Shown here: one piece after another, positions 14,879 to 23,493 of the stretch | Position numbering within the stretch: position 1 is the first letter of the stretch | Layout of the letters: each line of letters begins with the position of its first letter | NCBI GenBank assembly: GCA_046160045.1 | Contig: JBJXGR010000162.1 | Span: forward strand, 1-31,227 | Direction: 5' to 3' | Length of the DNA: 31,227 bases | From: CAZGUX01 sp046160045 | Lineage (GTDB): Bacteria; Acidobacteriota; Terriglobia; Bryobacterales; Bryobacteraceae | Made by a program: the position numbers and the translations under genes | The notes under the pieces: model-generated | Database searches by the model: none | What the model was told of the DNA's origin: nothing | What the model saw: the letters and a program-made list of their open reading frames with translations, nothing else

Positions 14879-16331
14879 GCTTGCCGCTGATCTCCCGGCC
14901 GTAGAAACCGCGGCGGCCGGCCGTATCCTCGTCGTCGACGACGAGGCCGATATTCGGGAGAGCCTGGAGACGCTGCTCGCCCTCGAAGGTTATTCCGTCG
15001 ACCTCGCGCATAATGGCGGGGAGGGGCTCTCGATGCTCGCCGAGCGCGGCTACGACCTCGTCCTTCTCGATCTCATGATGCCGGACCGCTCCGGCATGGA
15101 AGTTCTCAAAGACATCCGCGAGCACGACACCGACACCCCGGTGGCGCTGATCACCGCCTACGGCTCGGTTGAGGTCGCGGTTCAGGCCCTGAAATCCGGG
15201 GCCAACGACTACTTCTCGAAACCCTGGGACAACGAAAAGCTCCTGCTCGAAATCTCGCGCATGATTTCCGCGCGGCGTCTGGAAAGCGAAAACCTCCAGC
15301 TCAAGCGGGCGCTCAAGCAGCGTTACGCCTTCCCCAACATCGTCGGAAAGAGCGAGCGGATGCTGAAGGTGCTGGACCTGGTGGCGCAGGTCGCTCCCAG
15401 CCGCGCCACGGTCCTGATTACCGGTGAGACCGGCACGGGGAAGGAACTCATCGCCAAGGCCATCCACGCCAACTCCCCCCGCGCCGACCACATGTTTGTC
15501 CCGGTCCACAGCGGTTCGCTTTCGCCCGAGTTGCTGGAATCGACGCTCTTCGGCCACGTCAAAGGCGCGTTCACCAGCGCCGTCACATCACACAAGGGCT
15601 CGTTCGAGCACGCCAATCGCGGCACCATCTTTTTCGATGAGATCGGCACGATCGGCCACGAAACCCAGGCCAAACTGCTGCGGGTGATTCAGGAAAAGGA
15701 GATTACACCGCTCGGCTCCAACGACGTGATCAAGGTGGATGTGCGGATCATCGCGGCCACGAACGCGGACCTCAAGAAGATGGTGGAAGAGCGCCGTTTT
15801 CGCGAGGACCTTTACTACCGCCTGAACGTCATCAATATCCAATTGCCTCCCTTGCGCGAGCGCAAGGAGGACATTCCGCTGCTGGTCGACCATTTCTTTA
15901 TCAAGTACAGCCGCGAGAACGAGAAGTTTCTGAACGGAGACCGCAACTCGCTCCTGCGCTTTCATCCTGAAGCGATGCAGGTCCTGATGGACCACTCGTG
16001 GCCGGGGAACGTGCGCGAACTGGAGAACGTCGTCGAGCGTGCGGTGGTTTTGGCCACCGAGACCGTCGTCTCCACTGAAGTGCTGCCGGAACCGCTCCTC
16101 CAGGCGAGCGGCATCCGCACTCATCGCGGCGGTCCGCTCGGCCCCGACGCCTCTCTCTACGACATTGTGGCCGACTTCGAGCGCCGCGTGATCATGGAAC
16201 GGCTGGAAGCCTCCAACTGGAGCCAGACCGAAGCCGCCGACGGCCTCCACATTCCTCTCTCCACGCTGAATCAGAAAATCAAGCGTCTGAACATCGACGT
16301 CAAACGCCGCTCGGAGAACCGCCCCGAATAA
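14871..16331 (+). CDS. NtrC-family sigma54-dependent response regulator
   Basis: Response regulator and enhancer-binding activator of 486 aa. The receiver domain occupies about residues 17-130, with acidic pocket Asp23/Asp24, phosphorylation site Asp67 (VLLDLMMP), Thr in LITAYG and Lys in YFSKPW. The AAA+ domain follows, with Walker A GETGTGKE (185-192) and Walker B TIFFDEIG. The sigma54-contact loop reads GAFTSA (232-237) instead of the standard GAFTGA. An arginine-rich NADLKKMVEERRFREDLYYRLNV-type sensor region is intact. The C-terminal Fis-type helix-turn-helix is NWSQTEAADGLHIPLSTLNQ. ATG 14871 overlaps the kinase stop by 8 nt. It should activate sigma54 promoters when phosphorylated, possibly including the one ahead of its own operon. 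Confidence 0.95.
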   Translation: MPELAADLPAVETAAAGRILVVDDEADIRESLETLLALEGYSVDLAHNGGEGLSMLAERGYDLVLLDLMMPDRSGMEVLKDIREHDTDTPVALITAYGSVEVAVQALKSGANDYFSKPWDNEKLLLEISRMISARRLESENLQLKRALKQRYAFPNIVGKSERMLKVLDLVAQVAPSRATVLITGETGTGKELIAKAIHANSPRADHMFVPVHSGSLSPELLESTLFGHVKGAFTSAVTSHKGSFEHANRGTIFFDEIGTIGHETQAKLLRVIQEKEITPLGSNDVIKVDVRIIAATNADLKKMVEERRFREDLYYRLNVINIQLPPLRERKEDIPLLVDHFFIKYSRENEKFLNGDRNSLLRFHPEAMQVLMDHSWPGNVRELENVVERAVVLATETVVSTEVLPEPLLQASGIRTHRGGPLGPDASLYDIVADFERRVIMERLEASNWSQTEAADGLHIPLSTLNQKIKRLNIDVKRRSENRPE

Positions 16332-16356
16332 GCCCGGTACAATGAAGGGACCGTCC

Positions 16357-18285
16357 ATGGGTACCCAGACCCGCGCGATGACGGTGCGGCGCTTCTTTTC
16401 TCCGCACGGTCCTTTGGCAAAGAAGCATTCGCAATACGAATTCCGCCGCGGGCAACTTGAAATGGCGGAGGCCGTCGAGTCCGCTTTCGAAGACCGGCGT
16501 CACCTCGTCGTCGAGGCTGGCACCGGCACCGGCAAGACGCTGGCGTACCTCGTGCCGGCCATCCTCTCCGGCCATCGCGTCGTCGTCTCCACGGGCACCA
16601 AGAACCTGCAGGAGCAGCTTTTCCACAAAGACATTCCCTTCCTCGAACAGGCGTTCGGACGCAAGCTCAACGTGTGCTACATGAAGGGCCGCAATAACTA
16701 CGCCTGCCGGCTGAAGATCTACGACGCGGAAAACCAGCCCGTTCTCACGGGACTGGAAGAGGTCGCCGATTTCCAGATTATCCGTGAATGGGAAAAGACC
16801 ACTGAGTTCGGAGACCGGGCGGAAATCCGCAAGCTGCCCGAGGCCTCGACCGCGTGGAACAAACTCGACGCGCGCCGCGATCTCTGCTCCGGCCAGAAGT
16901 GCGTCGAGTTCGACCGGTGCTTCCTGACGCTCATGCAGCGCCGCGCCCAGGAAAGCGACATCATCATCGTCAATCACCATCTCTTCTTCGCCGACCTGGC
17001 GTTGAAGGAGGAGGATTTCGGCGGCGTCCTGCCCGAGTATCACGCCGTCGTCTTCGACGAGGCCCACGAGATCGAGGACATCGCCGGCCAGTATTTCGGC
17101 GTCTCGATCAGCAATCTCCAGATTCAGGATCTGTGGCGGGACATCGGCCGTCTGTCGCGCCTGAAGAACTTCGGCTCGCCGGAACTCGACATGGCGATCG
17201 AGACCCTCGGCCAGGCCACCGAAGAGTTCTTCGCCCTGCTGCCGGCGGCCGAGGGCCGCTCCGGTTTTCCCGGGAGAAGCACCTTCCTCCACCAGAACGA
17301 GCGCAAGTATCAATCGCTGCGCCAGGCGCTGGAACTCACGGCCGCCGTCCTGAAACTGGTCGACCAGCCGCCCGAGGAGTTGATCCCGCTGTTCCGCCGT
17401 ACGCTCGAGTTGGAACAGAAACTCCAGTTTGTGTTTGAAGAGTCCGACAAGCGCTTTGTGTACTGGCTGGAGCGCCGCGGCCGCGGATGCCACGCGCAGG
17501 CGACGCCGATCAACGTGTCCGAACTTCTCGCCGAACGTCTCTTCAGGCGTACGGAGACGGCGGTCCTTACCTCGGCGACCCTCGCCGTGGCCGGAACATT
17601 CGAGTTCACCGAGAAGCGCCTCGGCCTGGAAGGCGCGCGCACCCTGATCGCGCCCGAGAATTTCAACTACCGCCGGCAGGCACTGCTCTATGTGCCGCAG
17701 CATCTGCCCGACCCGCGCAGCGAGATCTTTCTTTCTCAGGCCACCAACGAGGTCATGCGCATCCTGAGGCACAGTGAAGGCCGCGCCTTCGTGCTGTTCA
17801 CCAGCTACCACCAGATGCGCGCCATGTACGACAAGGTGTCGTTTGCGATCGAGTATCCGACGCTGTTGCAGGGCACCGGCCCCCGCACGGCGTTGCTGGA
17901 AGAGTTCCGCTCCACGCCCAACGCGGTCCTGTTCGCGACGTCGTCCTTCTGGCAAGGCGTCGACGTGCCCGGCGAGCAGTTGAGCTGCGTGATCATCGAC
18001 CGCCTGCCGTTTGCCGTTCCCAGCGATCCCGTGGTGGACGCGCGCATTCGGAAGATCCGGGAGGATGGGGGCAATCCGTTCTACGACTACCAGATCCCGC
18101 AGGCCGCGATCGCGTTGAAACAGGGTTTCGGCCGCCTGATCCGCTCCAAGACCGATCGTGGCGTGTTGGTTCTGTTGGACAATAGAATTGTCAGGCAGCG
18201 CTACGGGCAGGTTTTCTTTGACAGCCTGCCGGACTACGGGTTTACGACCAACATCGAGGAAGTGGAGAAGTTCTTACATGTTTGA
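16357..18285 (+). CDS. DinG/XPD-like Fe-S superfamily 2 DNA helicase
   Basis: ATP-dependent 5'-3' DNA helicase of the XPD/DinG/YoaA family, 642 aa, expected to unwind damaged, forked or G-quadruplex DNA. Walker A is EAGTGTGKT (53-61) and motif II is the DEAH box at 234-237. Four cysteines, Cys117, Cys177, Cys182 and Cys188, stand where the family's iron-sulfur cluster sits. C-terminal motifs include FWQGVDVPGEQL and QGFGRLIRSKTDRG. ATG 16357 is preferred to the in-frame ATG at 16342 because GAAGGGA (16344-16350) lies 6 nt upstream. TACAAT at 16338-16343 could serve as a weak internal -10 but has no -35. It lies 25 nt after the regulator and overlaps queD by 8 nt, so it is probably co-transcribed with both. 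Confidence 0.93.
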   Translation: MGTQTRAMTVRRFFSPHGPLAKKHSQYEFRRGQLEMAEAVESAFEDRRHLVVEAGTGTGKTLAYLVPAILSGHRVVVSTGTKNLQEQLFHKDIPFLEQAFGRKLNVCYMKGRNNYACRLKIYDAENQPVLTGLEEVADFQIIREWEKTTEFGDRAEIRKLPEASTAWNKLDARRDLCSGQKCVEFDRCFLTLMQRRAQESDIIIVNHHLFFADLALKEEDFGGVLPEYHAVVFDEAHEIEDIAGQYFGVSISNLQIQDLWRDIGRLSRLKNFGSPELDMAIETLGQATEEFFALLPAAEGRSGFPGRSTFLHQNERKYQSLRQALELTAAVLKLVDQPPEELIPLFRRTLELEQKLQFVFEESDKRFVYWLERRGRGCHAQATPINVSELLAERLFRRTETAVLTSATLAVAGTFEFTEKRLGLEGARTLIAPENFNYRRQALLYVPQHLPDPRSEIFLSQATNEVMRILRHSEGRAFVLFTSYHQMRAMYDKVSFAIEYPTLLQGTGPRTALLEEFRSTPNAVLFATSSFWQGVDVPGEQLSCVIIDRLPFAVPSDPVVDARIRKIREDGGNPFYDYQIPQAAIALKQGFGRLIRSKTDRGVLVLLDNRIVRQRYGQVFFDSLPDYGFTTNIEEVEKFLHV

Positions 18286-18643
18286 GGTGTCTGTCGAGGA
18301 GACATTCTCCGCGGGCCACGCCCTGCGGGGATACAAGGGCAAGTGCGAGAACGTGCATGGACACAACTATCGCGTTCAGGTCTCGATCGAAGGACCGGAA
18401 CTCGATTCGATTGGCCTGCTGGTCGACTTCGGCGATGTCAAGAAGGCTATTCGCGGCGTCGTTGCGCGGCTGGATCATCAGTTCATCAACGATTTGGCCC
18501 CCTTCGACACGATCAACCCTTCCGCCGAGAACATTGCCAGGTACTTCTACGACGAGATTGAACCCAGCCTCCCGAACGATGTGCGCCTCGGCTACGTGAA
18601 GGTTTGGGAAACCGACATCTGCAGCGCCACGTTCCGCCCATAG
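18278..18643 (+). CDS. queD: 6-carboxytetrahydropterin synthase (QueD/PTPS family)
   Basis: Small Zn enzyme of the 6-pyruvoyl-tetrahydropterin synthase superfamily, 121 aa, the normal QueD length. QueD converts 7,8-dihydroneopterin triphosphate to 6-carboxy-5,6,7,8-tetrahydropterin in the synthesis of queuosine and other 7-deazaguanines. Zn ligands are His14, His27 and His29 (VHGHN). The catalytic Cys23 (KCEN), Asp66/His67 (LDHQFIN) and a C-terminal Glu in WETDICSATF are all present. ATG 18278 lies 8 nt inside the helicase gene, and GGAGAAG just upstream can act as ribosome site. An earlier start in the same frame (18158) is only helicase shadow. No queC, queE or queF is nearby, so the pathway assignment rests on family identity alone. 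Confidence 0.93.
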   Translation: MFEVSVEETFSAGHALRGYKGKCENVHGHNYRVQVSIEGPELDSIGLLVDFGDVKKAIRGVVARLDHQFINDLAPFDTINPSAENIARYFYDEIEPSLPNDVRLGYVKVWETDICSATFRP

Positions 18644-18668
18644 CCCGCTATGTGCGGTCTTTCGTGGA

Positions 18669-18684
18669 GCACACTTCAGTGTGC
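18669..18684. repeat. Short palindrome between convergent genes
   Basis: GCACACT (18669-18675) and AGTGTGC (18678-18684) form an almost perfect palindrome in the 59-bp gap between the queD and sialidase stops. It has no T-run, so it is a poor intrinsic terminator. It may be a fragment of a dispersed repeat. Confidence 0.45.
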
Positions 18685-18702
18685 ACAGGGACTGGAGTCA
18701 GC

Positions 18703-20283
18703 CTACCGCTTCGATAGCTCGTCCAGCGAGAGCCTTTCAAACACCAGATCGGCCTGGCTGCCCTCGTAGACAATACCGATGTGCTGGTCGTCCACTCGGG
18801 TCAGGCTGGGATAGCCGCGGCCCTGACCCTCGTCGAGGAGCAGGTGGTTCTTTTCAGGCCACGTCCGGCCATCATCGAAACTCACCTGGATGGTCTGATG
18901 AGTTCGCTTCTGCTGCGAATGCGGATTGGCAAACAGCAACAGTGGCGGCCCTCCGGCCTCTCCACGTTCGACGCGATACAGGCTGGCGTTGCAATTCGGC
19001 TCAATCAGGGTCTTGCGGTTGGTCTCGTGAGGCTGCCATGTCTGACCCAGGTCCCGAGTCACGAACACGGCACGATACCGCTCGTGGTCGTTCCTCATGT
19101 TGAGCATGATGGAGCCGTCACCCAGCAAGGCGGCCTGGCACTCGTTGCCCCCGCTGAACGCGGGCGCGCCCACGGTCCACGTGACGCCATGATCGCGGCT
19201 GACCATGATCGTCGCGAAGGGAACGCCGCTCTTGTCGCGTCCCTGCACGGGCATCGCCAGCGTACCGTCCGGCAGGTTGATCCCCTGTTGCGGTGACGGC
19301 GCGAGCAGCCACCATTCGGCCTTCTTCAGCTTGCGAGTCAGGTTCTCCGGCTTCGACCAGGTCAGCCCGTCGTCCCGGGACCGGACCATCATCAACTGCG
19401 CGCTCTTGCCGATCTCGTAGCCCGGTTCCGATCCGTCCTCGTTCCACTGATGCTTGCCCGGTTTGCCCCACATCCAGACCGCGAAACAGAAAATGTCCCC
19501 GGTTTTCCGATCGACGATGATTCCCGGATCGCTGACGCCGTTCTGCTCCTGAGGCAACCCACCGTACTCGCCCATGTCCATGATGACGCGCGGCGATTCC
19601 CAGGTCTGGCCGCCATCCGTGCTGCGGCTGAGCCCGATGTCGATGTCCTCCTGCAGGTCGCGCGACTTGCGGCGCCGCATGTCGTAGACCGACAGCAGCG
19701 ACCCTTTGGCCGAAGTCGCCAATGCGGGGATGCGATAGGTGTGGACGCCATCGTCATTGTGTTTGCGAAGCGCGATCCCGATCCGGTGTCGCACCCCAGG
19801 AGATTGAGCTCGCGGCGTCACGGCGCCGGCGCTGGTGACGACCGAGGTGCACGCTGCGCCGACCTTGTGGGACAAGTTGGCCGAGGCCTTCAACCGGCCC
19901 GCCAGCCAGAACGTGTTTGCGCCCGGACGCAGGGGCTGGTTGCCCGAAAACGAGAGCTGGCTCCCGGGTTGCGTCGGATCCCCAAAAGGCTGATCGGCGG
20001 TGAAGGTTTGCCGGTCGGCGGTGTAGAAAAGCCGTAGCGAGTCCAGATCGGCCGGATCGTCGGTGCCCTCCAGTGAGCAGGCAACCGAGTTCAGGTGGGC
20101 TTCCTGCGCGCCCGTCACCTGCACCGTAAGCTGCAGGATCGGCTGGTGGTCGTTACGAATCAGCACGGGATGAACCCGTTGGGACGTGGTCGCGTCCACT
20201 CCGCGAGCCGGGCCCCCCATCCACGAGCAGCCAGAAGCGAACAGGGACACGAACCCCAGTTGAGCAATCAGAAAGCGGCGCAC
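18703..20283 (-). CDS. Secreted lipoprotein sialidase (GH33-like, Asp-box repeats)
   Basis: Predicted exo-alpha-sialidase of 526 aa, releasing terminal sialic acids outside the cell. The N-terminus is a lipoprotein signal (RRFLIAQLGFVSLFASGC) with a clear lipobox. Residues of about 35-150 look like the beta-sandwich that precedes bacterial neuraminidases (BNR-associated N-terminal domain). The six-bladed catalytic domain has the RIP motif (YRIPAL, Arg184) and Asp209 in RRKSRDLQEDIDI, the likely acid/base. It has at least five Asp boxes (SRSTDGGQTW, SRDDGLTW, SRDHGVTW, TRDLGQTW, SFDDGRTW). A late Tyr in GIVYEGS may be the nucleophile. The start is GTG 20283 with no strong ribosome site. It follows the TerC gene on the same strand with a 44-bp gap. 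Activity on other sugars of the sialidase superfamily is possible. Confidence 0.88.
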   Translation of the reverse strand: MRRFLIAQLGFVSLFASGCSWMGGPARGVDATTSQRVHPVLIRNDHQPILQLTVQVTGAQEAHLNSVACSLEGTDDPADLDSLRLFYTADRQTFTADQPFGDPTQPGSQLSFSGNQPLRPGANTFWLAGRLKASANLSHKVGAACTSVVTSAGAVTPRAQSPGVRHRIGIALRKHNDDGVHTYRIPALATSAKGSLLSVYDMRRRKSRDLQEDIDIGLSRSTDGGQTWESPRVIMDMGEYGGLPQEQNGVSDPGIIVDRKTGDIFCFAVWMWGKPGKHQWNEDGSEPGYEIGKSAQLMMVRSRDDGLTWSKPENLTRKLKKAEWWLLAPSPQQGINLPDGTLAMPVQGRDKSGVPFATIMVSRDHGVTWTVGAPAFSGGNECQAALLGDGSIMLNMRNDHERYRAVFVTRDLGQTWQPHETNRKTLIEPNCNASLYRVERGEAGGPPLLLFANPHSQQKRTHQTIQVSFDDGRTWPEKNHLLLDEGQGRGYPSLTRVDDQHIGIVYEGSQADLVFERLSLDELSKR

Positions 20284-20327
20284 CGCTGTATCTTACTGAA
20301 GACCGGACACCGGTTCAACCGGAGAGG

Positions 20328-21362
20328 CTACTTGCGAGGCGCGACAAGCTCTTCCTGCCGCTTCGGAACCAGCAGCGACAGAACCACCGATCCACCGATC
20401 ACCACGGCGATGATCGTCAGCGACCACCCGATCGGGAACTGCCCGCCAAACGCCTGGTTCAGCCAGACCATCTTCAGCCCGACAAAGATCAGCACGATCG
20501 CCAGGCCGTACTTCAGCAGATGGAACTTATCGGCGGCGCCGGCCAGCAGAAAGTACATCGAGCGCAGGCCCAGAATGGCGAACACATTCGACGTGAAGAC
20601 AATCAGCGGCTCCCGGGTCAGCGCCAGGATGGCCGGCACCGAATCCACCGCGAAGACCACGTCTGTCATTTCGACAAACAGAAGGGTGACCAGTAGCGGC
20701 GTGGCATGCAGGACGCCGTTTACCTTGACGAAAAACCGCTGGCCTTCGAAGGTGGTCGTGACCGGCATCCACCTTTTGAACAGGCGAATCACGGGGTTCC
20801 TGTCCGGGTCGATCTCCTTGTCGTCCGCAAACATCATCCGGATGCCCGTGACGAGCAGGAATCCGCCGAAGACATAAATGATCCAATGGATCTGCATCAG
20901 CGCGGTACCGACGGCAATGAAGACACCGCGCAGGATGATCGCGCCCAGGATGCCGTAGAACAGAATCCGGTGCTGGTAGGCCGCCGGAATGGCGAAGAAG
21001 TTAAAAACGACAATAAAGACGAACAGGTTGTCGACGGAAAGAGACAACTCGACGATATACCCGGCCAGAAACTCCAGACTGACCCGCTTAGCCGCCAAAG
21101 CCGCGTCGAATCCGGGCGACGATGTCAACCGTTCCACCTGAGGTAGGCGCCATGCCGCATAAAAATACAACGCGACGTTGAACAGAGCCGCCAGGGACGC
21201 CCAGACTGCGGACCAGATGCCGGCTTCCTTCAGCGAAACCGAGTGCGCTTTGCGATGGAAGACGCCGAGATCGACCAGCAGCAACAGCAGGACGAACACG
21301 CTGAAGCTGGGGTAAAACCACCAGTAGGAGTCAAATGGGAAAAGGGCAATGTACTTCGGCAT
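20328..21362 (-). CDS. TerC/Alx family integral membrane protein
   Basis: Multi-spanning membrane protein of the TerC family, 344 aa with about nine hydrophobic segments. The diagnostic acidic membrane motifs are present: IVELSLSVDNLFVFIVVF in the first half and LFVEMTDVVFAVDSVPAILA in the second. Members are linked to tellurium resistance, pH response (Alx) and Mn2+ or other metal export, in several cases helping to metalate exported proteins. The start ATG 21362 fits the conserved N-terminus; AAGGAC lies somewhat far upstream on the minus strand. It is divergent from the HEAT-repeat gene. A 6-bp inverted repeat (CCGGTT C AACCGG, 20310-20322) lies just after its stop, before the sialidase gene. 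Confidence 0.92.
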   Translation of the reverse strand: MPKYIALFPFDSYWWFYPSFSVFVLLLLLVDLGVFHRKAHSVSLKEAGIWSAVWASLAALFNVALYFYAAWRLPQVERLTSSPGFDAALAAKRVSLEFLAGYIVELSLSVDNLFVFIVVFNFFAIPAAYQHRILFYGILGAIILRGVFIAVGTALMQIHWIIYVFGGFLLVTGIRMMFADDKEIDPDRNPVIRLFKRWMPVTTTFEGQRFFVKVNGVLHATPLLVTLLFVEMTDVVFAVDSVPAILALTREPLIVFTSNVFAILGLRSMYFLLAGAADKFHLLKYGLAIVLIFVGLKMVWLNQAFGGQFPIGWSLTIIAVVIGGSVVLSLLVPKRQEELVAPRK

Positions 21363-21438
21363 TGGGGACAGGTGTCCTTATTATCCGTCAGCCTTCGGCT
21401 ATTCGGAGTGGATACGCCGGCGGCCGGCCGTGCCCGCT

Positions 21439-22428
21439 ATGATCGAACCTGTGGGGAAAGCCGCCTTTGATCGCAAACTGGAGGCGCTGGATGCGGTGCG
21501 CGCCGATCCTGCCTCCGCTTCCACTGGCGTGCAGTTGCGAAAGGCTCTTGAGGGCCGCAACAACTACCTTGCCGCGAAAGCGGCCAGGCTGGCCGCGGAA
21601 TTGGAGCGTAAGGACCTGATCGGCGACCTCGTCTCGGCGTTTGGTCACTTTCTGACAGATCCCGTCAAGACCGATCCTCAGTGCTGGGCCAAGACCGCGA
21701 TCGTCAAGGCGCTCAAAGCGCTGGAACATGACGCGCCGGAGGTGTTTCTCCACGGCATCGGCTACGTTCAACGGGAGCCCGCGTTCGGCGGCAGCGAAGA
21801 CAGTGCGGCAACGCTGCGGGGAGAATGCGCCTTCGGGCTGATTCGCTGCCGCTCCATCCCGGCTCATCAGGTGCTGGCAAGACTGGTCGACCTGCTCACG
21901 GATGAGGCGAAGGCACCCCGCATCGACGCCGCCCGCGCGCTGGCCGCGTACGGAAGCCCGCACAGCGTCCTGGTGCTCCGTTTGAAGATTCGCATGGGAG
22001 ATGCGGATCCCGAGGTCACCGGCGCGTGCCTGGCCGCGATGATGGCGCTCGACCCTGAGGAAGGCGTTCCGCTGGCCGCCCAACTCCTCGACGGGCGCGA
22101 TGACGATCTGCGCCACGAGGCCGCGGCCGCTCTTGGCGAGTCGCCCGATCCGGCCGCCTTCGCCGCTCTCCGCCACGCATGGGAACGGACTCGTGACCCG
22201 GAGTTCCGCCAGACCCTGCTGATTTCGATCGGCTCATCCCGCCAGCCGCAGGCTGTCGATTTTCTGCTGAGTCTCATCAATGCGGCAGACCTGACGAATG
22301 CCGCTCAAGCGGTCCGCGCGCTGGCCCCCAACCGTTTCTCCTCGGCCGTTCGCGAGCGCGTGGCCCACGCCGTCGAGGGGACTCGCTCGGAACGGCTGGC
22401 AGCCGTTTTCAAGGCCGAATTCACGTGA
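21439..22428 (+). CDS. HEAT-repeat protein
   Basis: Soluble protein of about 329 aa built from alpha-helical HEAT/PBS-lyase-like repeats, e.g. PRIDAARALAAYGSPHSVLVLRL, DPEVTGACLAAMMAL, DDDLRHEAAAALGESPDP and DPEFRQTLLISIGSSRQP. Such proteins are scaffolds or binding platforms; no catalytic motif is visible and no partner is indicated by the neighbours. ATG 21439 (MIEPVGKAAFDRKLEALDAV) is chosen because helical repeat character begins there. The frame remains open to 21349, but that part overlaps the divergent TerC start and looks non-coding. There is no evident ribosome site, and the start is uncertain by several codons (GTG 21430 or 21451 are possible). Confidence 0.75.
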   Translation: MIEPVGKAAFDRKLEALDAVRADPASASTGVQLRKALEGRNNYLAAKAARLAAELERKDLIGDLVSAFGHFLTDPVKTDPQCWAKTAIVKALKALEHDAPEVFLHGIGYVQREPAFGGSEDSAATLRGECAFGLIRCRSIPAHQVLARLVDLLTDEAKAPRIDAARALAAYGSPHSVLVLRLKIRMGDADPEVTGACLAAMMALDPEEGVPLAAQLLDGRDDDLRHEAAAALGESPDPAAFAALRHAWERTRDPEFRQTLLISIGSSRQPQAVDFLLSLINAADLTNAAQAVRALAPNRFSSAVRERVAHAVEGTRSERLAAVFKAEFT

Positions 22429-22560
22429 CGAAGCTTCGCGGCCATTGGCAAGCTCTTGCGGACCGGTTGACGCCGAACGCGGAGTGCCGAAACTCTGCAC
22501 TCATTTGCACTCGCCCGCCCGTTTGCGTTACGTTGCTTCGAGCAAGGAGACATTCCGTTC

Positions 22561-23493
22561 ATGATTACCGGTACGGGCGGCTTCCAATACGAAGTCATCC
22601 ACGACTGGGCGCAAACGCCCGACAGCCTTCAGTTCGGCAACACCCACGGGGTGGTTGAAGACTCGCAAGGCCTGATCTATGTCTTTCACACCGTGCACGC
22701 CACCAGTTCCTCCGCCGACGCGATGGCCGTCTTCGACCCCGGCGGCAGGTTCGTCAAGTCCTGGGGCGGCGAATTCCGCGGCGGCGCGCACGGGCTTCAC
22801 CTCGCCCGGGAAGGCTCGGACGAGTTCCTGTATCTCACCGACTACTCGAACGCGGTCGTGGTCAAGACGACGCTCGACGGCAAGGAACTCTTTCGCATCG
22901 GGTATCCCAGGCAGTCCGACCGCTACCAGGACGGCCGCAAGTACAGCCCCACCAACCTCGCTCTGGCGCCCAACGGCGATCTCTATATCGCCGACGGCTA
23001 CGGCTCGAGTTTCGTGCTGCAATACGACCGCAACGGCAACTTCGTCCGTACCATCGGCGACGCGCCCGGAAGCGAACCCGGCCAGCTCAACTGCCCGCAC
23101 GGCATCACCGTCGATGCGCGCGGAGCGGAACCGCTGCTGCTGATCGCCGACCGCACCAACAACCGTTTGCAGTATTTCACGCTCGACGGAAAGTTCGTCC
23201 GCATTGCCGGAGGGGTGCTGCGGCCCTGCCACTTCGACCAGCGCGACGGGGTCCTGCTGATTCCGGACCTCGCATCGCGCGTCACGCTACTCGACCAGCA
23301 GAACGAGGTGATCACGCACCTATGCGAAGACACTTCCGGGACCTACTCCGACCTGCGGAAACAGCCTCGTGAGAAGTTCATCCCGGGCAAGTTCATCTGC
23401 CCGCACGGCGCCTGTTTCGACCACGAAGGCAACATCTTCGTCGTCGAGTGGGTGGAGATCGGCCGCGTGACCAAGCTCAAGCGGATCCGTTGA
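22561..23493 (+). CDS. NHL-type six-bladed beta-propeller protein
   Basis: Protein of 310 aa with NHL-like propeller blades: FGNTHGVVEDSQGLIYVFHT, VFDPGGRFVKSWG, NLALAPNGDLYIADGYGSSF, LNCPHGITVDARG and FICPHGACFDHEGNIFVVEW. The pattern resembles the propellers of peptidyl-alpha-hydroxyglycine lyase and other NHL proteins, but no catalytic or metal site can be assigned with confidence. It has no signal peptide. ATG 22561 has AAGGAG at 22544-22549, about 11 nt upstream. The 132-bp gap before it shows no clear promoter. Its last 17 bases overlap the end of the converging URO-D-family gene. Confidence 0.85.
   Translation: MITGTGGFQYEVIHDWAQTPDSLQFGNTHGVVEDSQGLIYVFHTVHATSSSADAMAVFDPGGRFVKSWGGEFRGGAHGLHLAREGSDEFLYLTDYSNAVVVKTTLDGKELFRIGYPRQSDRYQDGRKYSPTNLALAPNGDLYIADGYGSSFVLQYDRNGNFVRTIGDAPGSEPGQLNCPHGITVDARGAEPLLLIADRTNNRLQYFTLDGKFVRIAGGVLRPCHFDQRDGVLLIPDLASRVTLLDQQNEVITHLCEDTSGTYSDLRKQPREKFIPGKFICPHGACFDHEGNIFVVEWVEIGRVTKLKRIR

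Noticed and set aside
16338..16343. TACAAT as promoter of the helicase gene
   Set aside because: No acceptable -35 lies 16-18 nt upstream, and the spacing to the regulator gene favours read-through. It is mentioned only as a weak internal element.
16300..17955. A 551-codon minus-strand frame opposite the helicase
   Set aside because: It lies opposite Walker A, the Fe-S cysteines and the DEAH box. Its composition is typical of antisense high-GC frames.
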